Shown here piece by piece: positions 1 to 9,962 of a stretch of 57,500 nucleotides of DNA; position 1 is the stretch's first letter, and each line of letters opens with the position of its first letter. A model generated the notes under the pieces. It was given only the letters and a program-made list of their open reading frames with translations, was not told where the DNA came from and made no database searches. The stretch is taken from assembly GCA_027972325.1 (NCBI GenBank), contig JAPMOS010000109.1:1-57500 (forward strand). Reading direction: 5' to 3'. This stretch comes from Paratrimastix pyriformis (taxonomy: Eukaryota; Preaxostyla; Paratrimastigidae). A program made the position numbers and the translations under genes.

Positions 1-1190
1 CCCGATCCCTCATGGAAAACTGGCCCGGTTCTACTGCGGGGATGCCGAAGCGATCTTGTTTCGCGCGAAGGATAATCCCGGCCGTGTCTGCAGTTTCCAA
101 CTTGTTGGATCTAACATCCTCGTTTTATTCAATAGACACTGTATACCTTGGCCGTGTTGGATGCTCCCTGGGGCGGCTACCGACGACCCTCGAGACAGAC
201 CCACCCCGGACTACGGATCCCTGGCCCAGTACCTCGACTCGTTCATTGCCCCAATGGTACCATCATTGTGATGGATACCGAGGCCAACTTGTTGTCCCAG
301 CAATGGACGCCGGCTCTCGAGTGCTTCAATTTCGTGAGCGATCACCGAATTCGTGCCATCTGGGAAGTCCGTGATTCATTCCCTTCACGCAATTGGTTTT
401 TAACTTGTCCTTCTTCATCACTTCTTCGCGCAGATTACCTCGAGGAGGCCAACCCCGGCCGTCGCTCTCACCGGGAGCCCCCGCCCTGAGGAGGTGGAGC
501 TGCCCATCGAGGTCTTCCAGCGAGGCCACGAGGGGCCCGTCAACTGCTGGGATGTACTGTGCCCTTCTCCGAGTGAAGTTGGCCGAGATGAACGCCCGGG
601 CCAACCCGCGCACCAACGCGGTCTGCGGCACCAGGCGGGCAGGCCGCTTCGCCAAGCCGGCCGATCTTTACGTCTTCCTCTTCCGCCGCTACGGAGGGCC
701 GGGCCCTGTGTTGGACTGCTACTGCGGCTGTGGGCCAGCTCTCTTGGCGGCAGAGGCCACCGGAACGCGCGTTGATCTAATTGACCGGGCGCCTGCGGTG
801 GAGAGCCTCATGATCGGCCGTGCCTCCGGTGCTGGTGCACCGGCAGGACGAAGCATACCTGCCCCTCGAAGCCACGAGACGGAGCTTTGCAACGTCGTTG
901 CACCCCTGTCGACGAATGGGACCTGCATCTTCGCTCCCCCCTCAAGAAGAACCTGCCCCGTCTCAACAAGAAGAGCAGGCCTCCGAGCAGACCACCACCG
1001 CCGAGCAACAACAACAAGAGCAGGCCACCGAGCTTCAAGATGACCAAGAGGGCCCCTGATCCGCTCCCGATGATGAGCCTTATCAGCGGCCTCCTCCTTC
1101 CGACGAGCTCAACCCGCTGCTGGACCCGCTCAGTCCGGATGCTTTGGGCGAGGACCTTCAGCCCGAGGAAATCGAGGACTTGCCGTAACT
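1..1190 (+). pseudogene. DNA methyltransferase-like coding relic, 5' end outside window
   Basis: Reading the plus strand gives two signatures of a DNA N6-adenine/N4-cytosine methyltransferase. One is a DAPWGG stretch near 150-170, which resembles the catalytic DPPW motif, followed by PNGTIIVMDTEA near 270. The other is a SAM-binding-like stretch near 640-760 (KPADLYVFLFRRYGGPG, then LDCYCGCGPALLAAEATG), which resembles the PxELYxxLIxR..VLDPFCGSGT..AA arrangement of the family. A proline-, glutamine- and acid-rich tail follows and ends EEIEDLP-stop at about 1188. The similarity is spread over more than one frame, so the copy looks broken. Because Ty3-like integrase remnants follow within 600 bp, it may belong to an old mobile element rather than to the host. 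The methyltransferase assignment rests on motifs only; a METTL-type enzyme is the main alternative. Confidence 0.45.
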
Positions 1191-1744
1191 TGTAATACAA
1201 TCCCTCTTTTCGATCCTGATTTTTTTTTTTGGTTTTACAAACACGATACATCGAGAAATTGCCTCGATTGAACAACAAGTCACCGGGGCGGGATCGGGAC
1301 CCGGAGGGGGTCTGGGACCGGGAGTAGTGCTCGCTGGACGGGCTGCATGACCAGGGTGATAGCCACTCCTGTGGCGCCTGATATGGAGCCAATCGAAGTT
1401 GACGACCTCCTCCACCGCTTCCTGAGGAGGAGTTATTTTCGGAGGTGATGATGGTGACGAGGCGGCATGAGGGAGGCCGAGCCAGCCCTTGGAGACCTGG
1501 ACCCCGCAGAAGCCGCCGAGATTGACGTCGTGGTTGATGTAGCAGCAGACGATGGTGATGTGGCTGATTATGGAAGCTACGACCGGCCGGACGGCGCGGG
1601 GATCCATCTAATCCTTGCCGGGATCGAACGTCTGTTTTTTGGTTTTTCGGGTCATGATCAATGCCCCCGTTTGTCTCATTTTTCCAGTTCGGGAAGGATC
1701 ACGCAGTTACCGGTCGAACTGTCTAAAAACACGCCAATGAAGGG

Positions 1745-1960
1745 TTGTACCGCGTCGAGCGGGGAGTTCTGCAGCGGCTCCGCTTCGACCGAGATCCGCG
1801 ATCGGCCCATCTGAACGTGATCTACCCGCTTGCCCGCCGTGTGCGTGTGTGTCATACATGTTTGCAACATAGAGATGCAAAACTCCCGATTCCGGCCGAA
1901 GCCGGGGGTAACATGACCCCAGTCCTCCCATGTCCCCGCAATTCTGCGGGCAACTAGGGC
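1745..1960 (+). mobile_element. Ty3-like integrase N-terminal remnant (fossil)
   Basis: The plus strand encodes YRVERGVLQRLRFDRDPRSA and then a stretch with His and Cys residues. This resembles the segment that joins RNase H to the integrase zinc finger in Ty3/gypsy polyproteins, where a short 'received product' strand precedes the HHCC finger. An acidic linker-like stretch (LDPAEAAEIDVVVDV) precedes it near 1495-1540. It is short and broken, and the family call is tentative. It probably belongs with the better integrase relic at 3300-4480, although an unrelated minus-strand gene now lies between them. Confidence 0.3.
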
Positions 1961-2096
1961 TAGGGGCGGGGCTATGGTGACAGGGAGAGGTAGAAAAGAA
2001 CGGGGGAGGGACCAAGGAATAGGGTGGATCGAGGAGATAAATCAGGAAAAGACTGAACAACGGGACAAAGATTGAACCGAAAGGAACACAATTCCC

Positions 2097-3254
2097 TTAC
2101 ATTGGGACTTCTTGGGCGTTGGGCATCCGCGTCCCCATGTACCATCTGGTACTGGTGCGGAACACGAACATCGGGGCGTGTTGTTGGCGGATCCACCATC
2201 CAAAGTCCGCCTCCGCGGCCCGTCCGGTCCCGCGGGCACTCGAGCCGCCCCGCTCCCCTTCAACCCCAGATCCGTGGGGCAGAGCGAGGCTCCCTTCGGC
2301 GTGGCAGAAGCCCTTGCGCTGGGGCAGGGACAAGCGCAGGGCAGCATGGGCAGGGGCAGCATGGGCAGGGGCAACATGGGCAGGGGCAACATGGGCAGGG
2401 GCAGGGCAGGGGCAGGGGCAGGGGCATGGGCAGGGGCCACAGTGGGAGTCGCAGTGGGGCTGGTGCAGATGCAGTGGGGGCTGGTGCAGATGCAGTGGGG
2501 GCTGCCAGATGCAGTGGGGGCTGGGGGCGGCACCCTGGCGAACGGATTCCCGACCGGCGCGGGCTGCTGGTGGGCAACAGCAGGGCGCACAGCAAAAGTT
2601 GCTGTCAGCCTTCTCCTCAACCCTGTCCTTCTTCTTTGCTGGCGAAGGTTCAGGGGATGGCGGACGTGGCCGACTCGTACCACCTCCAAGCTGAAGCGGG
2701 GCAGCTGAGGGGTCGATGCAATGTGCGGTCACTTTTCCGGGAGGCTGTTTGACAGTGCTCGGTGACTTTGGACACAGGCCGGATTGCGGCGAAGCAGTGG
2801 ACGGGTTCACCGAAGCCACAGGTCGGGCGGGAACGGGGGTCGCCATCGATACTCGCGATACAGTAACGGGCTTGCTGGAAGACTCCAAATTGAAAATGGT
2901 GGCACCACAAATGAATTGAATCAATTGCGCAAGCTTTTGGCAGCACAGAGATTGATCGCCCCCCGCCGACCGTAGAATGCTCAAACTGATGCGCTGAAGC
3001 AACTTGGTCGACGGGATGCGCTTCTCAGAGGCCACCAAATACCCAAAAAGTTTGCCAAACTCAGGGATCATGGTAGAAGTGAAGGAAAGACGGCTCAGCT
3101 GGTCCATGCTCCGGAAGATAGCTCGATGATCGTCGAGCTCGTCAATAAAGCACAGAAATGGATCTTCTTCATCAAGAATAGAAGCATGTTTTTCAATAAA
3201 AGCAATGGTTGCGTCGTCCAGATCATCATTCACCGCAGTGATTTCGCAGGCCAT
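2097..3254 (-). CDS. unrecognised acidic N-terminal protein with low-complexity tail
   Basis: I do not recognise this protein. An open frame on the minus strand starts at ATG 3254 (MACEITAVNDDLDDATIAF) and runs to a stop near 2097, about 385 residues. The first 140 residues look like a folded helical domain: acidic helices (EKHASILDEEDPFLCFIDEL, LRSAGGDQSLCCQKLAQLIQ) with no strong compositional bias. From about residue 150 it becomes Pro/Ser-rich, and the last 150 residues are dictated by the minisatellites at 2335-2520 (PAHVAPAHA, CPCPCP, LHLHQP). The true coding end may therefore lie before about 2600, through an intron or an earlier stop after splicing. The upstream start at 3347 is less likely because its first 31 residues overlap the integrase relic on the other strand. 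Confidence 0.4.
   Translation of the reverse strand: MACEITAVNDDLDDATIAFIEKHASILDEEDPFLCFIDELDDHRAIFRSMDQLSRLSFTSTMIPEFGKLFGYLVASEKRIPSTKLLQRISLSILRSAGGDQSLCCQKLAQLIQFICGATIFNLESSSKPVTVSRVSMATPVPARPVASVNPSTASPQSGLCPKSPSTVKQPPGKVTAHCIDPSAAPLQLGGGTSRPRPPSPEPSPAKKKDRVEEKADSNFCCAPCCCPPAARAGRESVRQGAAPSPHCIWQPPLHLHQPPLHLHQPHCDSHCGPCPCPCPCPCPAPAHVAPAHVAPAHAAPAHAALRLSLPQRKGFCHAEGSLALPHGSGVEGERGGSSARGTGRAAEADFGWWIRQQHAPMFVFRTSTRWYMGTRMPNAQEVPM
2335..2525. repeat. two adjacent minisatellites
   Basis: From 2335 to about 2420 a 15-bp unit of the form GGGCAGGGGCAGCAT (variants end AACAT) repeats about five times and then decays into GGGCAG hexamers. From about 2459 to 2520 a second unit, CTGGTGCAGATGCAGTGGGG, repeats nearly three times. 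Both are G-rich on the plus strand. Confidence 0.9.
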
Positions 3255-3299
3255 AGCCCTGCGTAAATCGTGTTGAACTGAGAATAGTGCCGGGGAAGC

Positions 3300-4480
3300 C
3301 CGTGTGCGCTTGCTGCGGCGCTTGCATGTCCAGCAGGGGCACCTCAACCGAGATGCCCTGATTGCCTACTCGAAGGGCCTCTTCTACATCCATGGCGTGG
3401 ATCAGCTTGCGCGGGACATCATCGGGACGTGTGGCCAGTGCCAGAGCGTCCGGCCCACGTACGCATCCCAAGTACCACGCCTTGGTGGTCAACCGGCCCC
3501 TCGAGGTGGTCGAGCTCGACTGCGGCGGCTTCGAGATGAGCTGCCAGCCGCCTCGCGCGTTCTGCGTCCTGGTGGACCACTTCACGAGCTACATGTGGGC
3601 CGCCGCGACACGGGAGACGAAGGCCACCGGGGAGGAGGTGACCGACCTTCTCAGTCGTGTGTTCACCAGCGACGAGCCCAATCTGCTCCCCACCCGGATC
3701 GTGACCGACAATGGGACCGAGTTCGTCAACCAGCGCGTGGCCGAGTGGATCGCGTCTGTTCTGTGCGTTTCGGATTTGCTCTTCACAGTCATCAACCCGC
3801 TCAGGAACAAGAACCTGCTGCCCGGGGTCCACATGGAGCACCACCGGTCGAGGCCGTACTACCCCAGTCTCATGGGAAGGCCGAGAACGCCGTCAAGAAG
3901 ATCAAGAACCGGGTGATGAAGATGCGTATCGTGCCGGCCACCAACCGCGAGCTGCCGTGGCAACCCTTCCTGCAGCCCGCCGTGCACCTGTACAACACGG
4001 CCACGGTTTCTTCGGTCTTCCAGCAACGCCCGGTTGTGATGATGGCGCTCTACCTCCCCGAGTACGAACAACTGGGCGACATGGCCCAGCTGCCGGACAA
4101 GTTCGCCAACCTGACGGCCGCGGAGGTGCGCCAAATCAAGGAGGCCGTGGCGTTCTACCGGCACCGCGAGTACGGCTACATTGAGCGGCGCCGCAACAGC
4201 CAAGAGACCATCGAGGAGGGGACTCGCGTCATGGTCGCCCCGCCTGCCAAATGGCGCCGGCCCGGCATTGGCAGGTTCTGCTGGTCCGGAGGGTGGCGGA
4301 ACGCATGCGTAACGGCACCTACGTCATCGAGTTTGAGGATCGGGTCAAGCCGGGCATTCCCAAGGTCTACGGGCGCAACAAGCTGCGGCCTTACGATGCC
4401 ACCTTCGATGCCCCGCTCCCTGCTGCGGGAGGCGCTCTGGTCCCCGTCGTTGATCGCCGGCGTCACGCGCCCCCAGAATA
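3300..4480 (+). mobile_element. Ty3/gypsy-like integrase relic (fossil)
   Basis: Three parts of a retroviral-type integrase can be read in order on the plus strand. First comes a zinc-binding HHCC module (LHVQQGHLNRDAL followed by GTCGQCQ, about 3308-3450). Next comes the DDE core, with VVELDCGGFE, FCVLVDHFTSYMWA and IVTDNGTEFVNQRVAEWI (about 3500-3760) and the following AENAVKKIKNRV helix (about 3885). Last is a C-terminal module ending in NGTYVIEFEDRV and PKVYGRNKLRPYDATFD (about 4315-4415). No LTR or reverse transcriptase was found next to it. The copy is broken in several places and looks old. Known role of the family: insertion of retroelement cDNA. Confidence 0.75.
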
Positions 4481-6037
4481 AAACACCCCAACCCCACCAT
4501 CCCCACCACCGCCCCCCGTCCCGCAGTTTTCCGGTCCGGTTTTCTGCAAAAACAAAAATGATCTTATACGAATGCTCGAGGAGGGGGGTGGGGGTGAAAT
4601 CGTTGGAGGGGCCGGATAATCGGGCTCGGGGGGGGGGGGGGAGGGAGGGAGGGGGCTGCGTGCATTTCCAGTTTTCTCCCAGAGGATCCCCAAAACCGGC
4701 TCTCGCTCACCCCCCCCCCCCCGTTCATGAACGCCCTGTGCACTCTGGGTTCTTGTCGACGCCCCGTCCATACAAAACCGGAAACACCAGCCTTAACAGA
4801 ATCAGCGGCCACATTCCTAAAAGTTTCTGAAGATGACAAAAAAGAATACCGGAAAGACAGACTCTCTCCCAAAGAACGTGCCGCATCTGCAACATCCCAG
4901 AGAAGGATCTTCCATCTGACCAGACGGTCAGACAGGCATCTCAGGGGCCAGATATCTGAAATTCTAAGGATGAGCCGCTGCCAGACGTCCCAACAACCAA
5001 CAAACCGGTAGTTATTTCCGACACCAGACAGGGCCCACCTCCGAGGCAAAGCACTCTGTCCAGCCGGGGAGACTATGATCAAAGCATGATTAGAAACTCT
5101 CCATCCATCTTCCTCCATCCACAGACCAACGAGACATCGGCTAGACATACCACACCAACCTGAGGGCAGCCGCCACCCAATGCAGCCACCACACCAAGCC
5201 GGCACACCATCCAACCACAGTTGGAAAGTAGGGGCGCTCAGCCCACCAGAAAACGCGGGAGAAAACAGCCATCCCAACCCCCGCCAACCCTCCTGATCCC
5301 ATCTCTCTCCCGTCCACCACCGGCCCCTTCGCCCCTTCCAGAGGTCTTCCCCTCTCCGTACCAGCATTCCCAGTTCTCATTACCAGTCTTTATCCAACCC
5401 AGACAACCACGCTTCTCGCCCCTCTCTTTTGGATCAACTACATTTACCCCTTTATTAATTCCCCACCCAATTCCCGTTCCCCTCCTTCTTGTCTGTGATA
5501 TCTCCACCCACTCCAATTTTACCTTCCACCTCTCTCCACCAATTCCACCATCTGTTCCACCCCTCAGTTGCATAATGATTCCCCTCCCCATTCCAACCAA
5601 GCCCCATCCCCTTCTTTCCCTTTCCCATATCCCCTCGCCCCCTTTCCCCTCGTTTTCGGTATTCAATACATCGTGCCCCCAAACAAAACTCGCGATTACA
5701 CGATCCACCTCTCCAATTGCGCCCACCCCTTCCATTATTCTCCACCCAGTCCCCTTTCTGCACCCCTTTACCAGCTCCCTTCCACTCGTTTTCAGACAGT
5801 GCCAACACAGAAGGACAGGGAGAAATAGGGGGGGGCCGATGATCACAGCAGCTGCCCACCCCCACGCACCCGTCCACAACCCGCCCAGCACCTACACTCA
5901 CAGCCCGCCCGTATCCGCAACAACAACAGCCCCCACTTCCTGCCCCTCCGCGCCATAGCCCGGGCCCTGGGGACCTCGTCGGTCGGGATGCGGAGGACGA
6001 AGCCCCGTCCCACCGCCCCGAATCCAAATCGCGATCC
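4481..6037. other. non-coding-looking stretch with G/C runs and a pyrimidine-rich strand
   Basis: I see no recognisable gene here. Two homopolymers stand out: 14 G at 4628-4641 and 13 C near 4711-4723. From about 5270 to 5800 the plus strand is almost entirely C, T and A with very few G, giving long open frames of Pro/Ser/His (plus) or Gly/Trp/Arg (minus) that look compositional, not coding. 5840-6000 is again C-rich. Confidence 0.5.
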
Positions 6038-6038
6038 T

Positions 6039-6281
6039 TCAGTTTGATTTGGTCCGGGCGGTGAGACCGCTCGTCGCAAACCACCGCATCACGTCGGCCA
6101 CCGATCTGCAACCAGCCGGCCGCAGCACGATGACCGTCTTGCCAGGCACATTCTCGAACTGCTCCGACCGCTCCCCGGCAAAATCGGCCGGCGACCCGCC
6201 ACGACCGATGGCCACACTGGCGGGCCCCTCACCACACATAGCACACGGAACACCTTCATCATAGGGTCTTGCACCTACCAA
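6039..6281 (-). CDS. possible downstream exon of the unrecognised minus-strand gene
   Basis: A minus-strand frame encodes a stretch with ordinary composition: GGSPADFAGERSEQFENVPG, then KTVIVLRPAGCRSVADVMRW, ending TARTKSN-stop at 6039. It lies on the same strand as, and about 100-350 bp downstream of, the exon at 6383-6676, so it may be the 3' end of the same gene after splicing. I recognise no domain. Composition and position are the only support. Confidence 0.25.
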   Translation of the reverse strand: MVGARPYDEGVPCAMCGEGPASVAIGRGGSPADFAGERSEQFENVPGKTVIVLRPAGCRSVADVMRWFATSGLTARTKSN

Positions 6282-6382
6282 GAGATGATCATTCCCAACC
6301 CCACCTGACAGACCTTGCCATGAACTTGTTTCCCAGTCACAAAGCAGCCAGGATTGGCTTCCTAATCGCTTTCAGGAGCAAC

Positions 6383-6676
6383 TCAGGGAGAAGTCCCAAC
6401 AATCGTAGTGGCTGAGCGCGACTCAGGTAATTCCCTCCATTCGGTGGTCCAGGATGTCCAATCCTTCACCCCACAAAACTTGTCCAATAGCTCTAAATCG
6501 TCTTCATAGATGAGCACCTCAAAGGAGGGGTAGGAGCCCTCCACAAGCGGCTCAGCGAATCCATCCCTCTCCATTGCCAATGTCAAGTTTCGATAGTTGG
6601 GCGAGGACGAGTCCAGAGGCTTCTTGAAACGAACCGGAACACGGACTCTCTGCGACAAAGAGACATCATCCAACAA
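6383..6676 (-). CDS. exon Y of an unrecognised gene; copy next to element A
   Basis: The minus strand reads VRVPVRFKKPLDSSSPNYRN, LTLAMERDGFAEPLVEGSYP and SFEVLIYEDDLELLDKFCGV, then DWTSWTTEWRELPESRSATT. Composition is that of a folded domain; I do not recognise the family. Two sister copies occur at about 19,117-19,270 (same residues up to YEDDLEL) and at 19,608-19,705 (shorter). Upstream in transcription sense comes an AG acceptor (tctgcgacaa here, tctgcgacag in the sister) and the intron into which element A is inserted. The preceding exon X is found on the far side of element A at about 18,840-19,110. The gene is therefore split by about 12 kb of retroelement, though splicing across it is conceivable. 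Confidence 0.5.
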   Translation of the reverse strand: MLDDVSLSQRVRVPVRFKKPLDSSSPNYRNLTLAMERDGFAEPLVEGSYPSFEVLIYEDDLELLDKFCGVKDWTSWTTEWRELPESRSATTIVGTSP

Positions 6677-6740
6677 ACTACCAGTAAGACCACGATCACA
6701 TTGATAGGGCCAGGACAGAGAGTTACACGAATATAGGAGG

Positions 6741-6856
6741 AGTAGAGATATTCTCTACTCGTTTGAAGTGATGCGTTCGGCGCATCTTCCTACCTCGCGC
6801 AAAGAAGAAAAGAATCAACCGGATACCGGCACGAATAGCCAGCTACACCCCGGTTC
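6741..6856. repeat. element A left inverted terminal repeat
   Basis: This segment is the exact reverse complement of 18,658-18,772 apart from the outermost bases. It starts with the near-palindrome GAGTAGAGATATTCTCTACTC-like core (arms GAGTAGAGA and TCTCTACTC around 3 bp), which also occurs twice in the ICR and once in the right repeat. That core is a natural candidate for the recombinase binding site. Confidence 0.9.
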
Positions 6857-6918
6857 GCGCACAAGGCGCACCATTCCATCTTCTAGTTCGGGAACTCCCG
6901 CTGGGAGGATGGGTGGGA

Positions 6919-7058
6919 CCGAGTAGAGAATATCTCTACTCCTCCTATATTCGTGTAACTCTCTGTTTTGGGTCGATACTTCCCAAAACTTAAGTTACAC
7001 TCTAGGGAACACTTTATTGTGTTCCTCGGAGTAGAGATATTCTCTACTCGTTTGAAGT
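6919..7058. repeat. element A internal complementary region (ICR)
   Basis: The first part (6919-6965) is the reverse complement of the element's left end, about 6716-6765. The second part (6966-7058) is the reverse complement of its right end, about 18,738-18,833. The two meet at ctctg/ttttggg, reproducing the junction of a circular molecule. The family is known to use this region as template to rebuild its ends. Confidence 0.9.
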
Positions 7059-7305
7059 CAGGAGAGATCACAAGCCTCACGAACGAGGCACCACCACACC
7101 CCGCAGCGAGAGTCGCCTAGCGGAGGAACCCCGCCCGAGCGCGGGGAGCAGACGCAAAGAAAAATAAAAGGAGAAACCACACTCTTATTGGGAAAACCAC
7201 AACAGGTTACTACTTACTCAAGCCGGCGCTGACCGAGAAAGAAAGAAAGCGCCGCCACCAACCCCCAACCCCTGACCGGCGACGCCAGCGGAGAACCCGA
7301 GGGAG

Positions 7306-8160
7306 TCAGGCGTAAACTGCTGCCCCCAGCTGCTGCAGCTTTTGACTGCGCAGATAGAACCTTGTGAAGGTATCGGAGCGGGAGGACCAACGGAACTGAA
7401 GAAGCACGAGCGCTTCCGGAATCCCGGCCTCCAACGCTCGAGAAGAACCCATACCTCTCAGACAATGAGGTTTGAACTTCACCGGATCAATCCCGGCTTC
7501 CAGCATGAGCTTCTTGACGCAAGAGCCGAGCCACTTCGCCGTGCACGGCGATCCCGACCGGAAGCTCACGAACAGAGGCTCCTTCGGGGCCGCCAACGGG
7601 CGCCTCTCCAGGAGCTCCTCCACCGCTGCCACCGCGCAACGGCATGGGTGCTCTGGGCAAGCGGGAATAGGCTGCGTTACCCACAACATCGCGCGAGACT
7701 CCTTTGTCAGCGCGCGAAAACGCAGCGCATCCTTGCCAACATCGGACCGAGACAGGTCGATGCGCACCTGGTCCGCCTTGCGGAGCCCGAAAATCAAGAG
7801 AAGAGCAGAGACCTTGGCCACCAGACGCCAATCCTCGAGCCCGTCGTTGGCCCCCCAGCGGTCGAACAAGGACCATATCAGACCCAAATCTGGGTGGTCT
7901 GAGTACCGGGGAACCTCAGGGCGAACCTTCCGAACTCCGGTCATCAGAGCGGAAACCGTCGGCTCTTCCCCGACAGCGAAGCCCAAAATCGGCTTCAGAC
8001 TCGTCGAAATCGCAGCCACACGGGTCTTGCAGGCTGAGTAGCCCAGGTGGAGCTCCGCCTGCTCGTCAGCGACGAAATTGGCCGTCTGAATGGCCAGGGC
8101 TGTCCGGTCCCGTACACGGGTCCCGACCCCCGCTCGCACCATGAACAATAGCGTTTCCAA
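7306..8160 (-). mobile_element. element A part: tyrosine recombinase region (fossil)
   Basis: The minus strand shows the arrangement of a phage-integrase-type tyrosine recombinase: a first arginine box (LLIFGLRKADQVRIDLS, about 7770), a second box HCLRGMGSSRALEAG (about 7460), and FTRFY with the candidate nucleophile tyrosine (about 7355) close to the C-terminus. An N-terminal helical SAM-like core-binding region precedes it (about 7900-8160). In DIRS elements this enzyme inserts the circular DNA without target duplication, which agrees with the empty-site comparison. Confidence 0.85.
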
Positions 8161-8429
8161 GCGGCGGCATAGGCCCTCTGGGTCGAGATTTCCAGGCGTC
8201 CACCGATAAGGCTTTGCGCCCGGACCGACAAACCGTCAGGGAGCCTTGAGCGGAAGGGAGCAGCCGAGGTTCCCCCACATCAGGCAGAGCCTCCTCCTCA
8301 GCAGAGGAATCCGCCTCGATCCCGACCTCGTCGCAACAATCTACCCAGCAATCCGGGCACTCGAGCTCCTCGGCTCGACGCCCTCCCACCCCGAGGGAAG
8401 GAGGGAGACCAGTTCGTCCGACGGGACGG

Positions 8430-9962
8430 TCAGACGCGGGCCGAAGGCCAGCCTGGCCTGTTCCCGTACCCGAGGATGGCCCGACAGTCGCACCACCCAG
8501 ACTGGCCAAGACGGAGCACCCAACGGAGCACGGTTGAGGGTGGACTGCGGCAGAAACAGGTCCGGCGACACTGGCAGCCGCAAGGGCGGCCGGACCAGCA
8601 GGCGCAGAAGCAGGGGCCACCACGGTTGCGATGGCCACACTGGGACGCAAACCACCGCAGTCGCTCGCTGGGACGCCAGCCTCCGCAGGAGAGGCAGCGA
8701 AGGGAGAAAGGAGGATTGCACCAAGCCAGGACCTTCGAAAAATCCTGCTTGAGAGCGTCGACCGCCTCGCAACCCACCTCCGACAGGCGCGACCACCACC
8801 GGGGGAGCAAATGGTTTCCCGCCGTGGCAAAGGCATCCACCTGAAACGGACCCCACAGCGACGAGACCACCCGAAACACCTCCGGGTGGAGCATCCAGTC
8901 CTCCGGGTCGAGCCACCGCGACAGGAAGTCCGGGCGGCGGTTCTCGCAACCCGGCACGTGTTGAGTCACCAACCGGATCCCCAACTCGGTGACCAGAGCA
9001 AAGAGCCGTCGCAACCCCGCATTCATTTCGGGGGACATGCTCTTCCACTTGGACACACTCCAGACCACTGCACTGTTGTCGCAGCGCCAAAGCACCTGCT
9101 GGCCCCTCACCAGGGGCGCCAGAGCCCTGAGCGTCAGGATGCCCGCCTCCAACTCGAGGGGGAAATGGGACACAGCTCCGGGGCCAGATGCCCCTGGTCT
9201 CCTGGTATGACCACGGTTTGTCCGAAGAATCCCCGCCCACGCGAAGAAAGACGCGTCCGTCTGGATGACAACCTGGGGGCGCGGCAGCGCGAAAGACGCA
9301 CCGTTGAAGCCCTTCAGATTGTCCCTCCACCACTCGAGGTCCGCACGCGACAAGTCGTCGAGAACCGTGCGAGCCTCCCACCCCCCGGGGGAACGTCTCG
9401 TTCTGGACGCCAACCGGAGAAGGTTGTGAGTGTAAAGGTGGGTCGGGAGAACCGCGTCCCGCAGACAGGAGAGCGAACCCGCCAGTCTGGCGAGCTCCCT
9501 CACCGAGAAAGGCCTGTCCTGGCCCCTTCCCAAGGCTCCCTTGATCAACTCCAAGGTCGCCACCACCTTGTGGGGAACCCGGAAGGACATCCTGACCGAG
9601 TCCACTAACATGCCCAAATGTTCGAGGCACGTCGTTGGGGACTTCGTGCACTTCTTCACATTGAAGACGAAGCCCAACTCGGTCAGGAGCAGCACAACGA
9701 AAACTGTGTGCCGAAGAGCCTCCTCCTTCGAGGACCCGACAATCATGATATCGTCGAGGTAAATGGAAATCCTGACACCTCGAAACCTGATCTCCGCAAT
9801 CGGGACCCTCATGAGCTTGGTAAAGACTCGAGGGGCAACGTTGAGGCCAAAAGGCATGGCCACGAACGCCCAGGTCTTCCCCTCCCACTCGAAGCAAAGG
9901 TACCTCGAGGTGGCGGGAGGCAAAGGGACGTGGAGATAGGCCTTGGAAAAATCCAAGCTCAT
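8430..9962 (-). mobile_element. element A part: reverse transcriptase, RNase H and Dam-like methyltransferase region (fossil)
   Basis: The minus strand carries the RT palm (LDFSKAYLHVPL, VAMPFGLNVAPRVFTKLM and the catalytic YLDDIMIVG, about 9740-9960). The RNase H region follows (VIQTDASFFAWAGIL, RCDNSAVVWSVSKW, TQHVPGCENRRPDFLSRW, about 8890-9270). After it comes a stretch with QVDAFATAGNHLLPRWWS and WCNPPFS (about 8730-8860), which matches the Dam-like methyltransferase domain that DIRS-type elements carry behind RNase H. The order RT-RH-MT, separate from the recombinase, is the DIRS arrangement. Confidence 0.85.

Noticed and set aside
2072-2752. Long plus-strand Gly/Gln/Trp-rich frames
   Set aside because: They are produced by the G-rich minisatellites and lie opposite the better-composed minus-strand frame.
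5221-5958. Plus-strand Pro/Ser-rich and minus-strand Gly/Trp-rich frames of over 200 residues
   Set aside because: Composition follows directly from the pyrimidine-rich strand; no domain, no periodicity of a real protein.
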